Assembly (NCBI RefSeq): GCF_000151315.2
Contig: NW_011887302.1
Location: 925,108 to 989,107, forward strand
Reading direction: 5' to 3'
Length of the DNA stretch: 64,000 nucleotides
Origin: Capsaspora owczarzaki ATCC 30864
Taxonomy: Eukaryota; Opisthokonta; Filasterea
Below the pieces are notes generated by a model. It had not been told where the DNA came from. It saw nothing but the letters and a program-made list of their open reading frames with translations, and did not search any database. How positions within the stretch are numbered: the stretch's first letter is position 1; each line of letters begins with the position of its first letter. Shown here one piece after another: positions 53,671 to 64,000 of the stretch. A program made the position numbers and the translations under genes.

Positions 53671-55446
53671 TCATTGGCGCGCGAGCTGCTCGGCTTTGAA
53701 TTTGGACATTTTCTTTTCGCCCTGTTTGAGCCATAGCCCCAGAACAACAAAAGAGTGAGAGATTCTGCGATAGAGAAAACAGCAAGTATAGTCCAAACAA
53801 GCCCAAACCAGAGAAATCGTACCGTTGCCGTTTGTGGAGCAGGCGCTCGAGGCGATCGCTCGACAATTCCCCCGACAAGCGGAGCTGCGGCAGTGGGTCG
53901 CTCCACCAGCCGAGTAGAAACAGCTCCCGAGGATAGGCTTTGTGGCTGCGGAATACTGCGTTCAGTGATGGTTGCAGGGGTATTCAGATCTGCTCGTGGC
54001 GTGACCGTTTTGAGCGGGAAAAGCACTGGTTCGGAATCGGCGGCTTCGTCAAAGCTCTCGGGCTGCGAGGGCGGCACTGCAACGCCATTCTCAATCTCCA
54101 TGATCAACGGTCGTCGTGCAGATGCAGAGCTGGCGGGGGTCAAGCGAATGTTTTCGGGTGTAATCTCGACCGACTGTGGAAAAAGGGGAATATCAAGAAT
54201 CACAGGGTGAGATGTGGTCGTCTGGCTCGCCCAAGAAGCCACAATAACGCAAAAGCAACCAAGTCATCCCGAGCATCAATCCCAAACAAAGAAACAACCG
54301 ACCTCGATGTCAGGATTGAAATGAACAGACTTTGCGGGGGAGGCAGAAGCGGCTGACGATCCAGCTGCAGAGGCAGACGTGGATGCTGTGGCTGACGCAG
54401 GTCCTGTCGTGGAAGACGATGATGATGATGATGATGATGAAGCCGACGCTGATGCCGCTGGCGAAGCAACGACAGGCGCCGACGATTCCTTCTTCTTCAT
54501 GGCAGATTGCAGCGGCTGCTTGCCCTTGGAAGCGGATGCAGACGAAGCAGACGGCGCAGGCACATCCTTCGTGTTGACCATCGAGTTGATTTCATCGTTC
54601 GACACAAGATAGCCAGAGCCTTGGCGGGCGCGGGCAGCGTTGCGAGCAGCCTCGTCATCTTGGTCGTCTGCGTCAGTGTCTGGCACTGGCTCGACAATGT
54701 GCATGATCTCGCCGGACTCTGCGTCGTCCATCTCAGCCAGGTAGTCGTGCGTCAATTCAGTGCGTGTCTGCATGCTCTTGAGCTGGCGTTCGAGCGCAGC
54801 CAGTCGCTGGTCGACAAACTGCTCGCGGCGCAGGACAATCTCGGCTGCCTGCTTGGCCGACCGCTCGACAAACCAGTTATCGCCCAGCAAGACCATGATC
54901 TCGTTTGTATGCACCAATCGACCCGGCATGAATGCGAGCGACCCGAGTGGGATCTGATGGGAGACAGCAGCACATGTAGTATGAGATACAACCCTCTCCA
55001 GTCCCACTCCCAGCTCTCCTTCTGCGCAGAACGAGAGCATGTGCTGTAAAGTCGGTGCTTTACCATGGCTGGGTGCGAAGTCTTGTCTGTGAGCGACGTG
55101 AGCGTCTGTCGGAGTGCGCGGTAGTCTGCTTGGAAGTGCTCAAACTGGCGTTGCTCGTGTCGCAGTGCCTCAGTGGCCTTGAGAACAAGCAAATGGCAGA
55201 CATTAAGGATGGCGGATGATTTTCCGACAAACAAGGCAGGGGTGAGGGTGAGGGGGTGGAGAAGTGAAGGCGAGAAGTTGGTTTTTCTGAGATTCTAGGC
55301 GAAAGGCGGGCTTTTGATCGTCACTCTCGCACGCGCACACATTTACCACACATCCACACATCTACACACACACGACGAAATTGCAACAACGCATGCAATA
55401 CCTGCATGAATGATTGCTGTGCATAAGCGAGCTGTTCGCGTTGCAT
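53671..55446 (-). CDS. URI1: URI1/RMP, unconventional prefoldin (RPB5 interactor)
   Basis: Five exons on the minus strand: 55446-55402 (MQREQLAYAQQSFMQ), 55177-55064, 54953-54303, 54173-53823, 53721-53671; 1,212 nt, 403 residues, all joins phase 0. The prefoldin-alpha-like part reads YRALRQTLTSLTDKTSHPAM|IPLGSLAFMPGRLVHTNE and then VLLGDNWFVERSAKQAAEIV, the diagnostic URI signature (FMPGKLVHTNE…LLGDNWFAKCSAKQA). A coiled helix, an acidic segment (DTDADDQDDE), a Ser-rich stretch and SVHFNPDIE follow. The last exon ends GEKKMSKFKAEQLARQ, like the conserved URI/Bud27 C-terminus; it is reached only through the AAACAG acceptor at 53722, an upstream acceptor gives an unrelated tail. URI assists RNA polymerase assembly with the R2TP complex. 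The stop is 125 bp from the MAU2 start on the same strand. Confidence 0.92.
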
Positions 55447-55848
55447 TTTTATGTTTTTCAATGGAAAGAGACTGAACTTTCTTTCGATGTTCCATTCAAT
55501 TCTCGTGCCTCATTTTACCTCTGATGTTAGCAGTGAGTAGTAGTAGCTGTACATGTTCGTCGCACTCCATCTAATTCGCTTTCAGTCCCTTTGGCAACGT
55601 TCTTTTGAGCTTTCTTTCGGTGTTCCATTCAATTCTCGTTTTCCCCTCCCCTCCCTCCTCCCGCCCCTCCGCTCGCCCTCCGTCCTCACTCTGCTCCAAA
55701 ATCGTACTTCAACTTCAAATCCCAACTCATCTTCATTGACTCATTTTCCCTCAATTTTTCAATCGCAACCAAAAAACAAAAAAAACTCATTCATTTTTTT
55801 ATTCGCTTTTTTTTTTTCTTTCTGATTTTTTTTTTTTTCCGTATTATT

Positions 55849-55893
<45 letters not shown>

Positions 55894-55898
55894 CATCA
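55447..55898. promoter_or_regulatory. Divergent promoter region, URI1 / MRCK-like kinase, ending in a 43-nt T run
   Basis: Between head-to-head starts. Pyrimidine-rich on the plus strand, with several T runs and an uninterrupted 43-nt T run at 55851-55893, five bases before the ATG at 55899. Confidence 0.5.
55851..55893 (+). repeat. 43-nt T homopolymer
   Basis: Longest homopolymer in the window, immediately upstream of the kinase ATG. Confidence 0.92.
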
Positions 55899-58800
55899 AT
55901 GGCTGCCGCAGCTGTTGACGGGCGTCTGAAATCGCTGCTGACGCTCGTCACCCCGCGCGACGACTGCCTCTCGACGGCGTCATCACTTACCAGCAATGAC
56001 AGTAGCAACAATAGCAGCAGCAACAGCGGCAGCAGCAGCAGCAGTAGCGGCGGCATCAGTCCGCACGAGCGCTACAGCGATGCCAGCATTCAAGAAGCAG
56101 CCCCGCAGTCGCAGGCGTCGCTGCGCTCGAGCGTGTCTCGCTCGACGCCCTGTTCGACACCTTTCCTCGTGCTCTATCGCGAATGCTCAGCCACAACACT
56201 CGCAACGAGCCCTACGGCGCCGAGTTCCTCGCTGCGTGTATGTCGACCATTCAACCCTACCACTCAACCCTCAACCCTAACCCTAACCCTCTCATTCAAA
56301 CCGCGCCGCGGCCAATGCAAACTCCAGCCAAAAGTCACAATGCGCCGAACTCAAACCTCAATGAAGACAGACGCAAAGAAGACATTATTTTTTTATTTTT
56401 TTTGAAAAAGGCCTTTTTTTTTTGAAGCTGCATTCTATCCACGACGACTGCAGTTCAGCGCACGCTGCTCAGCCATCGAAACACGCGCACGCATTGGGCA
56501 CTTTGAATGCTCTGCCCTGGGCTGAGCGTCGTCGTCGCGTGCTTGCGCTTTTGGCTGCAAAACTCAAAAAAAAAAAAAAGAAATTTGAATTTCGGCCGTT
56601 TTTTTTTTTTTTTTTTTTTTTTGATTGTCGGCGGTTTGAGCCTGAGTGACTGACTGGCCAGCCAGCACCGACCTCGCTGTGTCGCAGCTTTCGTTCGTGG
56701 GGGAAGTGTCTTTTGTAGGGTGGTTGGCTTGCTCGACGACCCTCCTTCTCGTCGTCCAAGCGTTTGACCAGCCATTTAGCGATTTTTGGGTTTGAAAGCA
56801 GGTGTTGCACTTTTTTTTTTTTTTTTTTTTTTTTTGTGGTTCTGTGGAATCGCGCGCTTCGTTGGCACGCGCCGAGGGTGAATGCCAAGTGGAAGACCCG
56901 TCTCCTTCGACATTCTCCGTCGCAGCAGCAGCTGAAGACGCCGCAGAGACGAACGACGGAGACGGAGGCGTTATCTTTGAACTTGCCGCTGCTGCTTTTA
57001 TTCGTATCTCTCTCTTTCCGTCTCGCTCGCTCGCTTGGTCGGTCGGTCGGTCTTTGCACATCGCGTCAACGAGGTGTCAAGGTCAACATTGGTCGATCCG
57101 GTGCTACGTGGAAGTGTCTGATGCTCCGTCCCGCGAACGACCTCTCTCTGTCCTTTATTTTAGGTTTTTTTCTTTTTTTTTTTCTGCAACAACTGTCCAT
57201 CACACTTGGGGTGTGACTCTCTGCCCTTCGACGTTCAAACTCCCCCGAACCACCACTTGCGGGGGCTGGTGCTCAGTCACACCCAGCGGGGTTCCCAAGT
57301 TGGGGAGCGGTGCGATTGAAAGGGAGCAACTGTTGTGTTGATTCAAAAAGGAGGGTTGCTTTATATGGGAACCAAACCGATTTCGTGATTTTGCCTTATT
57401 TGCAGATATTAGCGCCATGTACACAACGGCGAATCGGCAATCAGTCGTTTGAATTGGGGTTGACATTGAGACAGGAGGAGGAGGAGGAGGAGATGGAGAT
57501 GGCTTTGGCTTGTGACGACAAGACCGACTCCGTCTGATGACTCACGTCTCACTTACGTCTGACTCTCTCTCTCTCTCACAGACGAAAAGTTTGTCCAACG
57601 GACATCCGATCTCAGACTCTCCAAGAACGACTTTGAAACGGTCAAGGTCATTGGCAGAGGGTTCTTTGGCGAGGTAACTACAGGCTTTTGTTGGAATCGC
57701 TCTTTCAACCGTCACACTGTGATGGCACAAAACAAAACCGAAAAAAAGGGTCCCTGACACGATCGACCTCTCACTTGTTTTTTGATTGTTAGGTCCGCCT
57801 CGTCAAACGCAAGGGCTCCGAGGAGGTCTACGCCATGAAAATCTTAAACAAGAACGACATGATTCATCGACAGGAGGTAAAAGCGGCGTTGCTAACCACA
57901 CACAAATCAAACCACTTCCACACCTACCAACACGGAACTCACCCACACTCCATACAAAACCTTCACAGACCGCAAAGTTCAAGCAAGAGCGCGATGTCAT
58001 GATCGCCGCCTCGTCCAAGGGGACGAACGGACACCACCCGTGGCTGACATCGTTGTACTGCGCCTTCCAGGATGAAGAGCGCCTGTTTCTTGTGATGGAC
58101 TATCACCCTGGCGGTGACTTGCTGTCGCTGCTGAGCAAGTACGACGGCTGCCTCCCCGAGGACGTGGCGCGCTTTTACATGGCGGAGATTGTGCTGGCGG
58201 TCGAGTCGTTGCACGAGCTCAACTTTGTCCATCGCGACTTGAAGCCCGACAACATTCTCATCGACGCCCAGGGCCACATTAAGATTGCCGATTTCGGCTC
58301 GTGCGCACGGCTAAACAGCAAACGCCTCGTCGAGTCGAACGTTGCGGTCGGCACGCCAGATTACATTTCTCCCGAGGTGCTCCAGTCGGTGGAGGCCGAC
58401 ATGAGCTCTGGCCCCGCAAACGCGCGCGCCAAAGAAAAGATCTCTGGCAAGTATGGCTGCGAGTGTGACTGGTGGTCTGTGGGTGTGATCATGTTCGAAG
58501 TCCTTGTCGGCGACACACCGTTCTACGCCGAATCGTTGGCCGAAACGTACGGCAAAATCATGGGACACAAGCGATCGTTGACGTTCGACTCGGAGGCCGC
58601 TTCTGGCGTGTCTGAGACGGCTCGCGATCTCATTCGCAAGCTCGTTTGCGACCGCTCGACGCGTCTGGGTCGCGACGGCGCCGCCGACATCAAGGCGCAC
58701 CCGTTCTTTGCCGGCGTTGACTGGGAGCACTTCCAGCACGTGTCACCTCCTCCGTTTGTGCCCACGCTCGCCTCCAGCACGGACACGTCCAACTTTGAGA

Positions 58801-61800
58801 TTGACGATGACGACACTGGCTCTGGCCACAGCGACGAAGCCGCCTCGCCCCCGCTGCCCAAAAATGTGCTCTTTGCCTCCATCCCATTCGTTGGATTCAC
58901 CTGCATGCCAGCACTGTCCGCTTCCGCGTCCGCCGAGGTGGCAGCGTCGATTTTCGGTGCGACCGCCAATCTCGCCTCGTCCCTGTCACCACCCACGCCT
59001 GTGCGCGGCCGTGCCAACAGCGTGACCAACGGCGTCGATGGCACTGGCAGCCCTGTCAAGGACGTTTCCGAGGCTGTTGCCAACAAAATCCGTGAAGTCT
59101 CGCAGCAGAACGCTGCCCTCCGCGCCGAGCTCGACAAGATCAAGAACGACCGGTCCTTTGCAACGTTTGAGCTGGAGACCCTGCGCAAGACACTCGAGCG
59201 AACCAAGCAAGAGGCGGAAGAGAATGAGGCGCGGCTGGAAGAGGCCGCTGCCGTCGCTTCCTCCCAGCGCGATTCCTTGCGCCGACAGGTGGAAAACTTG
59301 CAGCTCGAGCTTGAAGAGAAGGCAGACAGCGAGCGCTCCTTGGCCGACGCCGAGACGCGGTTGCACTCTGAGACCAAGCAACGCGCCGAGCTGCAGCAGC
59401 AGGTTGAAGAGCTGCAGCTCGAGTCTGAGCGGTTGCGTCTCGAGGCCACTTCGCGCGCAGCCGCCGAGGCTGCCTTGCGGGCAGAGAAGGAGGCCTTTGA
59501 TTCCAAGCTGCTCGACCTGTCCGAGCGCGCGAATGAGCTGCAAAGCCAACTCGATGCGTCCCAGGCCGACCTGAAGGCTTCGAACGCCTTGGTGGCTGAG
59601 CGCACTGCCGCAGTCGAGCACGCCAAGGCCAGCGCCGTCGAGGCAGAGGATGCGCGCAAGAAGGCCGAGCAGCTCGCCCTGCATCGCCAGGAAGCCCTGG
59701 CGGCGGCGGAAGCGCAAGCTCTCACATCCACCTCCGAGCTGGACAAGGCCAAGCAGCGCCAGACGTCTGCCGACGAGGAGCTTGCGCGCTTGCAGACCGA
59801 GCGCGACGACCTTCGTAAAAAGCTTGCCGAGTCCACGCAGTCCCTCACCGATCAGCTGGCAGCCGCACAACAGGAGGCTCGCGACGTGCAAGCCGAACTC
59901 GAGCAAGTCGAGCAGGAACTCGACGCGGAGCGCAAAAAGGAAAAGCAAAAGGACCGCGCGCGCCGTGGCCTGTCCACCATCTCCTCGGCTGACGCGCTGG
60001 TCGCCCAGCTGTCTGCCTGCCGCACTCAGCTGCAGGACGCCCGGGATGAGCACGACTTGACCATCCAGCAACTAGAGGCCGAGCAGCAGACCGTCCGCAA
60101 GCTGCGCGCAGAGTTGGAAGAGCTGCGGCTTGAAAACCAGCGGCTCGTCTCGCAGACGGAGCTCTTGCAGCAGCAGCTCACAGACACCAAGAGCTCTCGC
60201 GAGACGGCCACCTCGCAAATCACCGAGAGCGAAACGCGACTCCGAGCTCTGGAAAAGCAGGCGTCCGACGCGCAGGAGGAGCTCTCGCGCGTTTCCGCCG
60301 AGCGCGACCGTTTGGCCGAGCGTGCCGAGGCCCAGAGCCAGGCCGCCAAGGAGAGCCGCAACAGCCAGCGCTCGGCGCAAGACCAAGCGAGCGCCCTCCG
60401 CGTCGAGCTGTCGCAGGCCGAGGAGGAGCGCAAGCGCGCGCTGAGCGAGCTCGAAGCCGAGCGTAAGGCGCACAAGGAGCTGCGCGATCTCAAGGCGCAG
60501 CTGTCGCTCGAAGTGGAGCGCGTCTCCACCGACGCCCGCAAGGCGCAGTCCAAGCTCGACGCCGAAATTGCGCGCGCTGCTCGCAGCCCCAACCCGGCCG
60601 ACCTTGTGTCCAAGATTGACAGCTTGACGCGCGAGATTGCCACTGCCGCCAAGGAGCAGACCAAGGCGCAGAGTGATCTCGAGCACCTCAAGGCGCGCTT
60701 GTCCGAGGACAAGGAAGCGTTCGAACGCGAAAAGGCCGACCTCACCCAGCAGCTTGTCGCCAAGCAGCGCCAGGTCAACCAGACCGAGGCGCGCCAAGAC
60801 CGCCAAAACAAGGAAGACATGCGCCGCCTGCAGCAGCAAATCACCGAAATGAAGTCGCAGCTCGAGAAGGAGATTGTCATTCGCCACCAGCTCGAAGCGT
60901 CGCAAGCCAAGGTCCAGCGCGAGTTGGACGACACAACGTACAAGCTCAAGGAGACGCAGGCCAAGTGGTCGGACCTGCTTTCCATCCAGCGTCAGCAGAT
61001 GGAGGACAACATGTTCTCGGGCTCGCGCACCTCGCGTGGGTCGTCCATCGATGCCTCCATTTCGCCGTCCGGATCGAACGTTTCCCAGCACCAAGCGGCC
61101 GCAGCGGCTGCCGCAGCTCGTCTCCACAATGGCGATTCGTCCTCCGATCGCTCTGGATCTTCGGTTGGCTCTGGATCTTCGGTTGGCGCGTACCGCACAA
61201 AGCGCACGGGCTCCCTCGATGCTACGAATACCGGCTCTTCAAGCCATCCGCCCACCATCACTGCCTCAGCAGCTGCGGCTGCTGGTGGTGGTGGTTTGAG
61301 CGACACGACGACGACTGCCTCGGGTGCGTCCAGCCCGGCGCCCAAGTCGTCCTCGCTCGATGTACCTTCGAGCTCGTCTGGCCGTTCGTCCTCGCGCAAC
61401 CACAGCAACGCGCACACGTTTATGCTCACGGACGACACTCGCTATGTGCGCAATGCTCCCTCTGGCATGTCGCAGGGCACTTGCGCGCAATGCCAGCAGC
61501 CCGTGCTTGGCGGCGGCATTGTGGCGCTTGACAAAATCCACCATCCAAAATGCTTCCAGTGCGCCAAGTGCTCCAAGGTGCTCAACTCTGGCTTCTACGA
61601 CAAGGACGGCAAGGCCTACTGCGAGAACGACTACCGCCTGCTCTTCTGCCCTCGATGCGCTTCGTGCAAGCAGTTTATCTCGGAAACGGCGATCGTCGCA
61701 ATGGACAAGCGCTACCATCCAAAGTGCTTTGTCTGCACCCATTGCCGCAAACCCCTGCGCGACTTCCACATGCACGGCACCGACTTTTACTGCCAGGAGC

Positions 61801-62849
61801 ATTACCGCTCCATCTGCACCACGTGCAACAAGGTTATTGCTGCAGACAAGCATGTTGAATTCTTGGGACGCCGGTACCACGAGCATTGCTTAAAGTGCGT
61901 CTCGTGCAGCATGGGCTTCTTTGGCGGGGCCACTGTGCACATTCTCGAAAACAAGCCGTACTGCGAGCGAGACTACCAACGCAAGCTCGCATCGCCCGCG
62001 CCCAGCCGCCGTGCCTCGGTCTACGCCCCCGACGAGGCTATCATGCACTCGCCGAACGATCACACGCACCACCATTCGCTCGGGTCTGGCACGCAGCGAC
62101 CCACGGGCGGGTCTCAATCGCTGCGTCGCAATCAAACCGTGAACGATGCGGATCGGCGAAGCCAGCTCTTTTCCATTTCCGAGCCCGGCCAATCTCCCAA
62201 CGTCGTTAGCAGCCCAGGCTCGGGCGCTAGCGTGCGTCGCACGAGTACCCTGACCGACGCTGACCGGGCGCGTCCAAATAGCGTGATGATGGGCTCGTCG
62301 TCGCCTGCACCTTCTTCCTCGGGCAGTGGCGGGTTGGTTTCTGGCGGATCGCCAGGCTCGGTGCGCAGCCAGCGTCCCTTCACAATGTACAATGGCTCGC
62401 CCACCCCCAACGGTAGCGGCACTCCTGGCTCTGGCAGCGCCAGCGTCAGCAGCCGGTCCGAGCGCTTTGGCGGTCTCGGCAGCCGGTCTGCATCTGGAGG
62501 CTCGTCGTCCTCACCTGGGTTCAACTCACCGTCCTCCACTACTGCCTCGGGCTCTCCAGGCGTGTCCGTCTGCGGTGGCTGTGGGCTCGAAGTGGGCGGC
62601 AACTGCATTTTGGCGTTTGACAAAAAGTGGCATCCATCCTGCTTCAAGTGCAGCACGTGCGCGCGGTCGATTGACGATTCCGAGTTTGTTTCGATTGGTG
62701 ACCGCAACTACCACCAGACGTGCTTCCGCTGCAAAGGCTGCACCAAGTCGCTTGCAGGGCTTGCCTTCCGCATGCGCAACAACGAGCCCATGTGCACAAA
62801 CTGCTCCAGCTCAACTGCCTCCACGCCACCAGTGTCGTCTTCTCATTAG
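55899..62849 (+). CDS. MRCK/ROCK-like AGC kinase with coiled coil and LIM domains
   Basis: Exon 1 55899-56237, exon 2 57582-57673, exon 3 57793-57876, exon 4 57969-62849. The pre-kinase helix (VSLDALFDTFPRALSRML…GAEFLAAYEKF) matches the DMPK/MRCK N-terminal cap. The kinase has GRGFFGEV, YAMKILNK, HRDLKPDNILID, DFGSC, VAVGTPDYISPEVL, CDWWSVGVIMFE and the C-tail motif PFVGFT. About 600 residues of coiled coil follow (59060-61010). Then come three LIM domains (about 61477-61980: CAQC…HHPKCFQCAKC; CASC…YHPKCFVCTHC; CTTC…YHEHCLKCVSC), a Ser/Gly/Pro linker and a fourth, divergent LIM-like module (62572-62805). C1, PH, CNH and CRIB modules of animal MRCK/citron are absent. Exon 1 is unresolved: ATG 55899 opens one frame (MAAAAVDGRLKSLL) while the conserved helix lies in another, so a small intron, another start or an indel lies before about 56105. 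Expected role: Rho/Cdc42-type actomyosin control at adhesions (inference). Confidence 0.92.
56265..56292. repeat. Telomere-like CCCTAA repeats inside an intron
   Basis: CAACCCTCAACCCTAACCCT continues into a further CCTAACCCT-type unit, i.e. about 2.5 perfect plus two degenerate TTAGGG-type units on the other strand, in the first intron of the MRCK-like gene. Confidence 0.75.
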
Positions 62850-63237
62850 TCAACAAACTCTAGGGTGTTTCAGGGTGTTTAATTAAAAAAATCCCAGAGT
62901 TTGGAGCCTCATCTATTCTTTGTTCTGCCTGCTCTCTTTCTCTGTGTGCGTGTCTTTTTTGGTTTTTTGTTTTGTTTCTTTGCCGTTATTATGCGCCACC
63001 TTTGCTTGTGATTAATTTGGCGTTTTTCTTTTGTTTGCTTTTGATACTATGTGTTGTTTTTTGATACTGGGGTGGCTTGTAATATTTTTTCTTCTCTCTT
63101 TATGCACATTACACTAGCTTCACATCAACAACTTTTTTTCACTACACCCTTCTCAGTATCTAGGCTCGGATTGTCAGTAAATGCAAATGAGAAAACGGAA
63201 AATAAAAAAGAGAGAGATCTGTGCATTGGCGTGCATT
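62850..63237. other. Convergent 3' spacer
   Basis: Between the stops of the MRCK-like gene (+) and ACADS (-); T-rich, no gene seen. Confidence 0.55.
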
Positions 63238-64000
63238 TTAGGCGTACGACTTGATCACCTTGCCAGCAATGACGAGTCGCTGGACTTCGCTGGTGCCTTC
63301 GTAAATCTCGGTGATGCGAGCATCGCGGTAGTGGCGCTCTGCAGGCATGTCCGAGACGTAGCCCATGCCGCCGAGGATTTGGATGGCCTGGTGAGCGTTG
63401 AAGGTGGCAGTCTCCGAAGCAGCGAGCTTGGCCATGGCGGCAAACTCGGTAAAGTCGAGGTGGCTGTCGGCCTTCTGTGCGGCAGCCCAGGTGAGCAGAC
63501 GAGCGCTGTGCAGCTTGAGGTTCATGTCGGCAATCTTGAACTGGATGGCTTGCAGGTCGCAGATTGGCTTGCCAAACGCCTTGCGATCGCGGGCGTACTT
63601 GACTGCGCAGTCAAGCGACGCCTGGGCAATGCCGAGGCCCTGGCCAGCAATGCCGATGCGGCCGCCATCGAGCGTCATCATGGCAATCTTGAAGCCCTCG
63701 CCCTCCTTGCCGAGGAGCATGTTCTTGGGAATTCGGCAGTCCTCCATGATGAGCTGGGCGGTCGAGGAGCCGCGGATGCCAAGCTTGTCTTCCTTTCGGC
63801 CGAGGGAGAAGCCTGGATTGCCACAAGGGGGAGTGGGAAGGGAGGGACAAAAAAAAAAAAGAAAAAAAAAAAGGAAAGTTAGTTCATGTCGTCTTCGACG
63901 GAACAACGACGGTCGACGGTCGAGCAAGCATACCCGGAGCGTTGGTCGGAACAATGAAAGCACTGATGCCGCGGTGCTTGAGGCTGCGGTCGGTGGTGGC
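63238..64000 (-). CDS. ACADS: Short-chain acyl-CoA dehydrogenase, 5' part beyond window
   Basis: Minus strand; exon 63812-63238 and the end of an upstream exon (64000-63934) joined in phase 1 across 63813-63933. The visible part is the C-terminal half: [120 protein letters not shown] and RLVIAG. The Glu of IYEGTSE is the catalytic base position of short- and medium-chain acyl-CoA dehydrogenases, and the wording is closest to ACADS. Mitochondrial fatty acid beta-oxidation, FAD- and ETF-dependent. The presequence and N-terminal domain are outside the window. Confidence 0.93.
   Translation of the reverse strand, partial: PPPTAASSTAASVLSLFRPTLRVCLLDRRPSLFRRRRHELTFLFFFLFFFCPSLPTPPCGNPGFSLGRKEDKLGIRGSSTAQLIMEDCRIPKNMLLGKEGEGFKIAMMTLDGGRIGIAGQGLGIAQASLDCAVKYARDRKAFGKPICDLQAIQFKIADMNLKLHSARLLTWAAAQKADSHLDFTEFAAMAKLAASETATFNAHQAIQILGGMGYVSDMPAERHYRDARITEIYEGTSEVQRLVIAGKVIKSYA

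Noticed and set aside
1-64000. Transposons, viral elements or CRISPR arrays
   Set aside because: No transposase, reverse transcriptase, integrase or capsid-like frames and no spaced direct repeats apart from the LRR exon arrays and microsatellites.

Overview
This 64 kb window is nuclear DNA of a unicellular opisthokont. Genes have many spliceosomal introns (37 to about 1,345 bp; GT-AG plus one probable GC-AG), spacers are mostly short, Gln/Ser/Thr-rich low-complexity protein tails are common, and long T or A runs sit in introns and spacers. The gene set mixes animal-type genes (five-LD paxillin, DMPK/MRCK-type kinase, NOX2-type oxidase, codanin-1, NFX1, RECQL4, MAU2, URI1, ALDH8A1) with fungal-type ones (velvet regulator, riboflavin synthesis). 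Together with a LRR/TKL-kinase gene this points to a filasterean-like protist such as Capsaspora; that assignment is inference from family content, not a database match.

Layout. 1-2369 (+): 3' part of a leucine-rich-repeat receptor-like kinase gene, one LRR per exon. 2700-6731 (+): NFX1. 7262-9725 (-): NOX2-like NADPH oxidase. 10302-15312 (+): codanin-1 homologue. 15397-16766 (-): TPMT-family methyltransferase. 17110-20109 (-): velvet-domain regulator with polyQ. 20110-23987: mostly unassigned. 23988-26274 (+): GTP cyclohydrolase II fused to the RIB7-type reductase. 26663-28769 (-): paxillin. 29868-32078 (-): Cys-rich single-pass receptor-like protein. 33916-38296 (+): RECQL4. 38460-39989 (-): Q-rich, possibly bZIP protein. 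40470-42524 (+): FOXRED1, with a one-base frame break. 42778-44474 (-): second exon-per-LRR gene with a transmembrane helix. 44817-46871 (+): ALDH8A1. 47003-50438 (-): NVL. 50778-53545 (-): MAU2/SCC4. 53671-55446 (-): URI1. 55899-62849 (+): MRCK-like kinase with coiled coil and LIM domains. 63238 to the window end (-): short-chain acyl-CoA dehydrogenase, 5' end missing.

The genes do not form one pathway. Themes are cell adhesion and cytoskeleton (paxillin, LIM-bearing MRCK-like kinase, receptor-like protein), mitochondrial metabolism (FOXRED1, ACADS, perhaps the methyltransferase; ALDH8A1 in kynurenine degradation), chromosome biology (RECQL4, MAU2, codanin-1), ribosome and RNA polymerase assembly (NVL, URI1) and vitamin B2 synthesis.

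The most unusual signals are: (i) two LRR loci 43 kb apart on opposite strands whose 84-nt LRR exons AND intervening introns are homologous, so the exon-intron unit itself looks homogenised; (ii) an MRCK/ROCK-type kinase whose C-terminal membrane-targeting modules are replaced by LIM domains; (iii) a velvet domain outside Fungi; (iv) codanin-1 in a protist; (v) a riboflavin gene fusion; (vi) introns as short as 37 nt. Exon joins were worked out by hand from splice consensus, reading-phase agreement and family similarity; no alignment or search was run.
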